DNA of 20,593 bases from Micavibrio sp. (GTDB lineage Bacteria; Pseudomonadota; Alphaproteobacteria; Micavibrionales; Micavibrionaceae). Each line of letters opens with the position of its first letter. Position 1 is the stretch's first letter. Both the position numbers and the translations under genes were made by a program. The DNA is taken from positions 1 to 20,593 of the forward strand of contig JALTZE010000072.1 of NCBI GenBank assembly GCA_027051315.1, written 5' to 3'. Positions 8,022 to 14,224 of this stretch are shown piece by piece. The notes under the pieces were generated by a model. The model saw nothing but the letters and a program-made list of their open reading frames with translations, did no database searches and was not told the DNA's origin.

Positions 8022-10580
8022 TTAATCACCATTGACCAAAGTACAAATACAAGAGTCATAATTGTTAAATTTACCCATAGCTCTTCCAAAACATCCAGTA
8101 AATCCGTAGTCTTTATCCTTATTACATTCACCACCAATCTCATAAGGAGATATAGGAGTATCTTCTATAGTATTGTTACTGCTTTCTACAGCCACCCATT
8201 CATATCTTGGAGCTCTGCATGTATCAATAATTTCACCTTCTATATCATATTTCCCGTTTGTACAATTTAGGTACATTCTTGTCGTTACCTGACCAAGAGT
8301 ATGTGAAGGGTCAGAACAGCCGCTATATTTTTCAATATATTTCGAATCATCACATTCACATGTATTATAATCAGGAACATAATTCTCAAATTGACCTGTT
8401 TCACAGTTCAATGTACCTGTTTCATAATATTTACCTGATATAACACCTGGACAGTCTGCATATGGTCTTGTATCAGTTTTTGCTGGGTCACATGCACACG
8501 TATTTACAGTTCTAGAATGTACATATTCTCCTGTCTCACAATCTAAAACTTCGTAATTTATAATTTTACCAGTATAATTTCCCAAAGGACAATTTTCTTC
8601 ACTAGCAACTCTTTCTTTACCATCAACACAATTACATGTATTAACTTCTTCACCATATGAAGTAGTTGGAATATTATCATCACCACAAGATACTATCAAA
8701 CTGTCATAATATCTTTCACCATCATAGTTTTTAGGGCATGGACCTGCATCTACAGGGGCAATATTATCAACATATCCCTCATTACATACACATTGATTAT
8801 CTACATATTCTGGAATAAGTGTATCTGTTTCACAATTATAATATGCTGGTGTGGTATATATTTTACCTCCAGGAACATAATATTCACCACAATTTTGTTC
8901 ATTTGTTTCAGGAATTGTTGTAGTACATTCACAATGACTTGAATCAAGTACAGAGCTTACTATACCTTCTTTATCATTCACACATGTTTGCGTAGTTTTA
9001 TATAGATTATATCCACTGTAATAATCAGGGCAATCATATACAATATTTGTTGTAGGAGATGTATATTCCTGACATTCACAAGTATCATAACTCAAATATT
9101 CAATTTTCTTAGGATTATAATAAGACCATCCATCTAAACAAGTATGAGTTTGTGTGAAATATGTATGCCCTTCATAATAATCACCAGGGTAGAAACTGCT
9201 GCATGTATTATGTTCTCGTTCCCTAGGTTCTTGTCCTGTACACCCGCATGCTCCTTTAGTGTAATATGATTTGCTCGTATCTCTTTTCCATTCCCCGTCA
9301 ACACATTTATATCTTTCTTGACGTTCTTTCATGGAATCGCCTTTATAATCAGTAGTATACGAATATACATATTGGGCAAAACCATCATCATGCTTATCAA
9401 GATGCACAACCTCATCACAAACCATTATATCAGTTGCTTCGCAAGGAGCAGGCGGAGCTGTATTACATACAGGTTTTCCATCTTCTATACCCTTCATGAT
9501 ATATCCATCTGGGCAACTTATTATAATTTCATCTTCACATACAGGCTTGGCATTTTTTATTCCTACCATATATTGTCCTTCAGGACATTTCATTCCTCCC
9601 GTACCTTCTTCTATACTTCCTGTAAATAGGCTAGGAGAAAAACAATCATCATCACTACCACCATTATTATTAAGACATATATCCTCAACAAAAACTTTCT
9701 CAGTTGCCCTTACATCACCAGCAACAGCTATCTTTTCACCAAATTCACCTGCTTTTGTACCTATACCCATTGTGCCACCTCCGACAATATCCATAGTTTT
9801 ATTGTCATAATCATATGCCCAAGTAGGTACATCACTTTGTTTAAAATAATATATATAATCATCATATCCGTTATTTCTATCATCACGGCTTGCAACCTGA
9901 AAGATAGCCTCATTTTCTAAATCACAATTTTCTCCATCAGTGGCAGCAATATTACAAGCTATTCTGCCACCAGCTGTAGTAAATGCTCCATTTCCGTCCT
10001 CACCATGGCTTATGATTACAAAATGAGCCGAACCTTCATCGCTCAAAGAAGAACGTCCACTTTCATTCACTATTTCTATTGCCCCACCTTTAGCAGAAAA
10101 CCCACCATCAGTGGCAAGTCTTTCCGTTACTATGTAACTAAAAGGATTACCATATCCATCAATTATATCTTCTTCATCCAGATTTAGCGTCTTGAATGGT
10201 AAAACACCCTCTCTAACTCTTTCTGGTACTCCTGAAAAGGCAAGAGCTGTTCTAGCTGGCGTACTTTGATAAATACATTGTCCATTATTACATGTACCTA
10301 CAGCTACTGTATTATCTGTACAATCTCCTTCATGGCCGTAATCTAAATCTCCTCTTTGTGCATTATAGGGTGAAGGGCATGGATATCTTCCATAAACAGC
10401 AAGAAAATTAGATATAGCCGATTCAATAGAGGCCTGATGCGATACAGTTTCTTTATATTGTCTATCTTTTTCATATATATTATACATCGAAAACATAGAA
10501 GCAAGCGCAATGCCCAATATTATAATTACTATGGACATTTCAATTAAGGTAAAACCTTTATTACTTCTGATGTACAACAT
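8022..10580 (-). CDS. Prepilin-like protein with seven CxC Cys-rich repeats, array gene 2
   Basis: The largest array member, 852 residues. The leader ends at G9, followed by FTLIE (10-14) and a helix to about 33. The pilin-like domain has YPCP (C68), a downstream Cys at 87, GVLPF (125-129), DGYG (141-144) and AHFVIISHGEDGNGAF (185-200). The fibre-like strand is MGIGTKAG...IAVAGDV (271-290). The two-Cys module is at C302 and C313. Two well-preserved CPxG modules lie at 332-348 and 356-372. The C-terminal half (about 445-790) is a tandem repeat array with CxC at 445, 501, 550, 597, 649, 695 and 741, a period of 46-56 residues, and further conserved Cys in each unit. It ends in a distinct tail with CIC at 846-848. 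AAGGAG lies 8 nt before ATG, and the start is 56 nt after array gene 1. Its size and regular cysteines suggest a long disulfide-stabilised stalk; the ligand is unknown. Confidence 0.86.
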   Translation of the reverse strand: MLYIRSNKGFTLIEMSIVIIILGIALASMFSMYNIYEKDRQYKETVSHQASIESAISNFLAVYGRYPCPSPYNAQRGDLDYGHEGDCTDNTVAVGTCNNGQCIYQSTPARTALAFSGVPERVREGVLPFKTLNLDEEDIIDGYGNPFSYIVTERLATDGGFSAKGGAIEIVNESGRSSLSDEGSAHFVIISHGEDGNGAFTTAGGRIACNIAATDGENCDLENEAIFQVASRDDRNNGYDDYIYYFKQSDVPTWAYDYDNKTMDIVGGGTMGIGTKAGEFGEKIAVAGDVRATEKVFVEDICLNNNGGSDDDCFSPSLFTGSIEEGTGGMKCPEGQYMVGIKNAKPVCEDEIIISCPDGYIMKGIEDGKPVCNTAPPAPCEATDIMVCDEVVHLDKHDDGFAQYVYSYTTDYKGDSMKERQERYKCVDGEWKRDTSKSYYTKGACGCTGQEPREREHNTCSSFYPGDYYEGHTYFTQTHTCLDGWSYYNPKKIEYLSYDTCECQEYTSPTTNIVYDCPDYYSGYNLYKTTQTCVNDKEGIVSSVLDSSHCECTTTIPETNEQNCGEYYVPGGKIYTTPAYYNCETDTLIPEYVDNQCVCNEGYVDNIAPVDAGPCPKNYDGERYYDSLIVSCGDDNIPTTSYGEEVNTCNCVDGKERVASEENCPLGNYTGKIINYEVLDCETGEYVHSRTVNTCACDPAKTDTRPYADCPGVISGKYYETGTLNCETGQFENYVPDYNTCECDDSKYIEKYSGCSDPSHTLGQVTTRMYLNCTNGKYDIEGEIIDTCRAPRYEWVAVESSNNTIEDTPISPYEIGGECNKDKDYGFTGCFGRAMGKFNNYDSCICTLVNGD

Positions 10581-10620
10581 ATCATTGCTCCTTAAAAATT
10601 TTTTAATTACTAATTTAAAA

Positions 10621-10639
10621 TAATAGATATTATCTATTA
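10621..10639. repeat. Perfect 9-bp inverted repeat between array genes 1 and 2
   Basis: TAATAGATA and its exact complement flank one base, overlapping the stop codon of array gene 1. The one-base spacer makes an RNA hairpin unlikely, so a protein-binding dyad is more plausible. In DNA this AT-rich, chance is a realistic explanation. Confidence 0.35.
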
Positions 10640-11773
10640 CTTAGGCGGTTCTTTACATATCACCTTACCTGAGCTGTTAATGCCAGCTACATATTTTCCC
10701 TCTTCACAGCTATTATTAACCAAGAATTCGTCATTTTTGATTACGCCTGCTAAGAATCCATTATCACAATCAACATCGTTATGCGCAATTGTAGTTGCAA
10801 AATTATTTCCATCATCACAATTCATGCCAGTAGTAGTTATTTTAGCTACATCAGTACATGTTACACCATCACCCAAATCTTCTTCGCAATATTCCCCTAC
10901 ATTTATATCACCATTTTCAATTTTTATATCACCATCTACATCAAGAGCAACTTGTGGAACATCATCTCCTATACTCACATATGAATATTGGCTTTCTAGA
11001 TTTCCTTCGGTATCCATATTCCAAGTTTCTGATGGTGTTGATACTCTGTATTTTACCATATCATCATATTTCATGGAAAAGCCGTTATTATCAACGGCTG
11101 TATCATTATCTACACGCATATATTCATCATCAACAAATATATCATCACCATCACAATTTTCTGAATCCCTAGGTGATGAAGGCAAAGCAGGGTCAGGACA
11201 TGCACCGATACTAATCCCTTCATCTGAATAAAAACCGCTAGCATTTTCGCCCGCAGCAACAATTATATAATCTATATCATTTTGCGTATTGTTATAAGCA
11301 GCTGTGGTATCAGGCTCATTACCCATAGCATCTTTATCATAGCCCTTTACAGTGATTTCTGAAGCACCTGATTTTGTGGCATAAATAAATCTATTCCCAT
11401 TTGAATCTACGGTAAGTTCTCTTGGTATTCCAAGAGTAATAAACGGTATCATTCCAGTGTGAATATTTCCGTTAAGCGTACCAGCACAATCAGAGATTCC
11501 TAAATTAGGGTCATTAAGAGGCAACGTCATATCTGCAGGGCAAGGATATCCAGCAGCAGATTTTTCATTACTTGCTGCACTATATCTATTGATAATAAAA
11601 TAATTATCTATAGCATTTGCTACACTTTCTTCATTAGAATATGTTTTTGCACCTTTTTCTTGAATTAACTCAATATTATATTGCCTAATAAAACCAGCCA
11701 TAAATATCCCAAACACCAATAACAAAATCATGGTATCTATGAGTGTTAGACCTTTTTCATCCGATAATTTCAT
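10637..11773 (-). CDS. Prepilin-like protein with atypical cleavage region (E5D), array gene 1
   Basis: The first gene of the array, 378 residues from the ATG at 11773. A GTG at 11785 is possible but would place GGGGA, the best ribosome binding site, inside the gene; the ATG also gives an 8-residue leader like those of its neighbours. The leader ends at G8 and is followed by LTLID (9-13), so mature position 1 is Leu and the usual Glu at position 5 is Asp. The pilin-like domain has YPCP (C78), C96, GMIPF and IIVAAGENASGFY (169-181, without the SHG motif). The fibre-like strand is degenerate (VSIGDDVP...LDVDGDI, 266-283). A late CxxG...C module covers 356-373. Position and substitution recall minor pilins that cap or initiate filaments, such as GspK; that is only an analogy. 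Confidence 0.82.
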   Translation of the reverse strand: MKLSDEKGLTLIDTMILLLVFGIFMAGFIRQYNIELIQEKGAKTYSNEESVANAIDNYFIINRYSAASNEKSAAGYPCPADMTLPLNDPNLGISDCAGTLNGNIHTGMIPFITLGIPRELTVDSNGNRFIYATKSGASEITVKGYDKDAMGNEPDTTAAYNNTQNDIDYIIVAAGENASGFYSDEGISIGACPDPALPSSPRDSENCDGDDIFVDDEYMRVDNDTAVDNNGFSMKYDDMVKYRVSTPSETWNMDTEGNLESQYSYVSIGDDVPQVALDVDGDIKIENGDINVGEYCEEDLGDGVTCTDVAKITTTGMNCDDGNNFATTIAHNDVDCDNGFLAGVIKNDEFLVNNSCEEGKYVAGINSSGKVICKEPPK

Positions 11774-11809
11774 CACAATCCCCACTCAAACATAGCAACA
11801 TACACAATA

Positions 11810-11830
11810 ACGCATTCTATAATTATGCGT
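11810..11830. promoter_or_regulatory. Inverted repeat upstream of the pilin array
   Basis: ACGCAT (11810-11815) and ATGCGT (11825-11830) form a 6-bp dyad with a 9-nt centre, 37-57 bases upstream of the first array gene and between it and cycM. AT-rich -10-like sequence lies within it on the minus strand. No U run follows on either strand, so an operator for the array is more likely than a terminator. A clear -35/-10 pair could not be assigned. Confidence 0.3.
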
Positions 11831-11888
11831 GTAGAAAATTACTATTTAGTTAAATTTTATACAAATTAACAGCTAATCCGTATAAAAC

Positions 11889-12395
11889 TTACTCCGATAA
11901 TGACTTAAGATAAGCAATTACAGCGGCTCTATCTTTAGTATTTTTTATACCAGCATAGGTCATTTTTGTACCTGATATATATGATTTAGGTTTATATAAG
12001 AACTTATTAAGCTCTTCTGTATCCCATATTCCTCCAAATTCACGCATTGACTTGGAATATGAAAAACTTGCAAGTGAGCCTTTGTCGCGTCCATATACTC
12101 CCCATAAATTTGGACCTACACCGTTTCTACCACCTTTTTCAAAATTGTGGCAAGCAAGACACGGTTTTGTTTTCTTCTTACCCAATTCTATATCGGCAGA
12201 TAAAACAGCCTCTGATATATCTTCAGGTCCAGAAGATTTTTTTGATATTGATGCGCTTTGTGCCTCAATATAAACAGAATTTTCTTTTATTCCTTCGTCA
12301 GGAACCATGATTCTAGATACTGCTCCAGAAGAAAACGCGATAACTCCTGCTACTGCAAAAGCCATAAAAACCTTGATTAGATTGTTAAAAGACAT
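11889..12395 (-). CDS. cycM: Membrane-anchored cytochrome c (CycM-like, class I)
   Basis: A 168-residue class I cytochrome c. An N-terminal hydrophobic segment (about 5-25) lacks an obvious cleavage motif and looks like a signal anchor. The haem c site is CLACH at 79-83, followed by GPNLWGV (94-100), and the axial Met is probably M145 in GTKMTYAGI, with a C-terminal AYLKSL helix. The ATG at 12395 was chosen because AGGTG lies about 7 nt upstream. An in-frame ATG at 12428 would sit at the predicted transcription start. The family carries electrons from the bc1 complex to aa3-type oxidase in the periplasm. It is divergent from pheA, an association also seen in rhizobia, where I recall kdsB lying between them; kdsB is absent here. 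Confidence 0.88.
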   Translation of the reverse strand: MSFNNLIKVFMAFAVAGVIAFSSGAVSRIMVPDEGIKENSVYIEAQSASISKKSSGPEDISEAVLSADIELGKKKTKPCLACHNFEKGGRNGVGPNLWGVYGRDKGSLASFSYSKSMREFGGIWDTEELNKFLYKPKSYISGTKMTYAGIKNTKDRAAVIAYLKSLSE

Positions 12396-12434
12396 TAATA
12401 AACACCTGATAAAGAAAGTTATAAACAAGACAGC

Positions 12435-12440
12435 ATTATA
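12435..12440 (-). promoter_or_regulatory. -10 element of the cycM promoter
   Basis: On the minus strand this is a perfect TATAAT, with only a weak TTTATT at the -35 position 17 nt upstream. A start about 7 nt downstream would give a leader of roughly 33 nt before the ATG at 12395. Confidence 0.45.
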
Positions 12441-12466
12441 ACCTTAATTTATAAAATAATAAATAG

Positions 12467-12472
12467 TATAAT
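12467..12472 (+). promoter_or_regulatory. -10 element of the pheA promoter
   Basis: A perfect TATAAT lies 28 nt before the pheA ATG, with a weak TTAATT 17 nt further upstream as a possible -35. It forms the plus-strand half of a divergent promoter region shared with cycM. The AT-rich background limits confidence. Confidence 0.4.
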
Positions 12473-12500
12473 AATTAAAAAGAATAAGGCGCTAAATCAT

Positions 12501-13346
12501 ATGGTCAAAAAAAATAAAAAAATATCATTTCAAGGTTCATATGGTGCTTATTCAGACCTCTCATGTCGTACAGTCGCACCAGAAATGGAAACTTTGCCGT
12601 GCCATTCTTTTGAAAGTGCCTTTAATGCAGTTATAGAAGGTAAAGCAGAGCTAGCAATGATACCTGTTGATAATAGTTTAGCAGGAAGAGTTGCAGATGT
12701 TCATCATTTATTACCTAATGCTGGATTGCACATAATAGGTGAGCATTTCCAACCAATAAAACATGCCTTGCTTGGAATAAAAGGTGCGAAAATAGAAGAT
12801 ATTAAAGATGTACACAGCCATGTGCATGCAATTCCACAATGCCGTAATATAATCAAAAAATTAGGATTAACTCCCCATATACATGCTGATACTGCTGGCG
12901 CAGCTTACGAAGTTGCACAAAAAAAAGATAAGACAAGAGCAGCCATAGCCTCTTCTTTAGCAGCAAAAATATATGACCTTGATATATTAATTAACGACAT
13001 ACAAGACGCTGACCACAATACAACTCGTTTTTTGATATTATCAAAAGAAAAGATTATCCCTGAATATAAAGAAAATACACTTTATATAACCAGCTTCGTA
13101 TTTAAAGTTAGAAATATATCAGCTTCTTTATACAAGGCTCTTGGTGGATTTGCTACTAACAATATTAATATGACTAAACTTGAATCATATGTTGATGAAA
13201 ATTTTAAAGCTGCACAATTTTATTGTGAAGTAGAAGGACATATAGATGAAAAGAAACTCCAAATGGCATTTGAAGAGCTAGGTTTTTTTGCCAAAGAATT
13301 AACAATTCTTGGAACATATAAAGCAAGCCCATTTAGAAATAAATAA
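12501..13346 (+). CDS. pheA: Prephenate dehydratase
   Basis: A 281-residue monofunctional prephenate dehydratase, converting prephenate to phenylpyruvate in phenylalanine synthesis. The catalytic domain (about 8-182) shows QGSYGAYSD (11-19), the ESAF motif (38-41), IPVDNSLAGRV (54-64), HALLGIKG (88-95), a conserved AIPQC segment (110-114) and the TRF triplet at 175-177 within NTTRFLIL. A regulatory ACT domain follows (about 196-272), with KLESY (226-230) where enteric enzymes have ESRP; the shorter form is usual in alphaproteobacteria. There is no chorismate mutase domain. It is transcribed away from cycM, with AAGG about 11 nt before ATG. Feedback inhibition by phenylalanine through the ACT domain is expected from the family. 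Confidence 0.94.
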   Translation: MVKKNKKISFQGSYGAYSDLSCRTVAPEMETLPCHSFESAFNAVIEGKAELAMIPVDNSLAGRVADVHHLLPNAGLHIIGEHFQPIKHALLGIKGAKIEDIKDVHSHVHAIPQCRNIIKKLGLTPHIHADTAGAAYEVAQKKDKTRAAIASSLAAKIYDLDILINDIQDADHNTTRFLILSKEKIIPEYKENTLYITSFVFKVRNISASLYKALGGFATNNINMTKLESYVDENFKAAQFYCEVEGHIDEKKLQMAFEELGFFAKELTILGTYKASPFRNK

Positions 13347-13364
13347 TTAGCACAATTTACCCTA

Positions 13365-13407
13365 GACTATAACATAATGACATGTTAACCTTTTTGCGAC
13401 TATAACA
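13365..13407 (+). repeat. Pair of 10-nt direct repeats upstream of the small ORF
   Basis: GACTATAACA occurs at 13365-13374 and again at 13398-13407, 33 nt apart start to start, between pheA and the 65-residue gene. The second copy contains a TATAAC that could serve as a -10 element for that gene. A binding-site pair is possible; chance cannot be excluded. Confidence 0.3.
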
Positions 13408-13425
13408 AAAAAAGAAAGTTTTAAA

Positions 13426-13623
13426 ATGCCTTCACATGCCGAAATGGCTGCCAGACTTATGAGAGATGCAGCTACTTTTTTCCGTACTATTGCTGAACAA
13501 AATGAACCTCTTAAGGAGCAAATGATGGAAAATGCCACAGTATTTGAACAAGTAGCAGACCTTGTTGAAAGCGACCCTACAGGTTCAGTCCCTGATTCAC
13601 CTCCAGAAGAAGTACAGCAATAA
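13426..13623 (+). CDS. Small acidic helical protein, function unknown
   Basis: A 65-residue cytosolic protein with no signal peptide or membrane segment. Residues about 5-50 look like two amphipathic helices (MAARLMRDAATFFRTIAEQN, then LKEQMMENATVFEQVADLV), and the tail is short, proline-rich and acidic. The composition and helix pattern look like a real gene, and I believe similar small proteins occur in other alphaproteobacteria, but no family name is certain. The ribosome binding site is weak (GAAAG about 8 nt upstream). It lies 79 nt after pheA on the same strand and ends one base from the end of the convergent gene at 13625. Confidence 0.65.
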   Translation: MPSHAEMAARLMRDAATFFRTIAEQNEPLKEQMMENATVFEQVADLVESDPTGSVPDSPPEEVQQ

Positions 13624-13624
13624 T

Positions 13625-13975
13625 TTATTGTAATTGAATAATGTAATATGTGGCAACAAAAGTAAGAATGCCACATATTGCTATTGCTGCTATCATTGAT
13701 TTTGTTCCAAAAGTAGGGCTTGAATTATTATCAAATATTTTTAATGTTACATCGACATTCCGCCCTTTTTTCTTATCCATAAATTTTTTCTTTATTTCAA
13801 TTTTCTGGAATTTATTACTTGAATTAAGCTTCTCGGCCTCTTTAATAGCGATATCTTGATTCTCAGTGGACATATATTTTTTCCACCTATTCTTTTCAGA
13901 GGCTTTATTATTTTTAGGAAACTCAAACGTATAGATTATATACTCAATTTCATTAGCGGGTATAGCTCTGCCCAT
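13625..13975 (-). CDS. Tail-anchored basic protein, function unknown
   Basis: A 116-residue protein with no recognised domain. Residues 1-90 are soluble and lysine-rich, with a helical segment (about 38-66) and several aromatic residues near the start (EYIIYTFEF, 11-19). Residues about 93-113 form a single hydrophobic segment at the very C-terminus, which suggests a tail-anchored inner-membrane protein with its bulk in the cytoplasm. The start at 13975 is preferred to an upstream ATG at 14065 because AAGGA lies 7 nt before it and the extra N-terminal residues look like non-coding sequence. It converges on the small gene ending at 13623 and diverges from ftsK, from which it is separated by a 249-nt region. 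Confidence 0.68.
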   Translation of the reverse strand: MGRAIPANEIEYIIYTFEFPKNNKASEKNRWKKYMSTENQDIAIKEAEKLNSSNKFQKIEIKKKFMDKKKGRNVDVTLKIFDNNSSPTFGTKSMIAAIAICGILTFVATYYIIQLQ

Positions 13976-14058
13976 GATGAATCCTTGTGTTTTAAAGTAT
14001 TTATAGTTCCAAAAAAGAGAATCCCATCTCCTGTAATATCCATATGACAATATAAAAG

Positions 14059-14074
14059 TTAACAAATTATTAAC
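14059..14074. promoter_or_regulatory. CtrA-box-like site (TTAA-N7-TTAAC)
   Basis: TTAACAAATTATTAAC matches the full alphaproteobacterial CtrA consensus. It lies 150 nt upstream of ftsK and about 84 nt upstream of the divergent gene starting at 13975. In DNA this AT-rich, about one such match per window this size is expected by chance, and the spacing to the TATAAT before ftsK (46 nt between them) is not that of a typical activated promoter. Confidence 0.35.
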
Positions 14075-14113
14075 AAAAAATATTCCTGATTATAAATATC
14101 ATCTTTTACATGA

Positions 14114-14143
14114 AATTGGCTATAATATGATAAAAAGCCAATT
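14114..14143 (+). promoter_or_regulatory. 8-bp inverted repeat enclosing a TATAAT, upstream of ftsK
   Basis: AATTGGCT (14114-14121) and AGCCAATT (14136-14143) are exact complements, and a TATAAT begins at 14121 inside the dyad. The -35 position (ATCATC at 17 nt) is poor. This could be an activator- or repressor-controlled ftsK promoter about 100 nt before its ATG. No U run follows, so it is not a terminator. Confidence 0.4.
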
Positions 14144-14224
14144 GTAATTTACACTCTAAAAGGTTAATATGTTATGGTATTAATATATCCACTCCTTGAG
14201 TTGAAATAATCTGAAAGTATTATC

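Noticed and set aside
10680-11231. 183-residue open frame on the plus strand
   Set aside because: Antisense to array gene 1; it is rich in Ser and Pro as expected from the reverse complement of an acidic coding sequence, with no supporting signals.
1848-11773. Shufflon-type variation, as in the PilV tip adhesin of IncI plasmids
   Set aside because: The pilin-plus-variable-tip architecture is similar, but I saw no repeated short recombination sites between C-terminal segments and no recombinase gene in the window.
1848-11773. Ordinary major type IV pilin or type II secretion operon
   Set aside because: The proteins are far longer than major pilins, carry fibre-like and Cys-rich domains, and no motor, platform, secretin or peptidase gene accompanies them.
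13362-13676. 104-residue minus-strand frame over the small gene at 13426
   Set aside because: Antisense to a better candidate, rich in Cys and Ser, and it overlaps the end of the gene at 13625; no ribosome binding site was seen.
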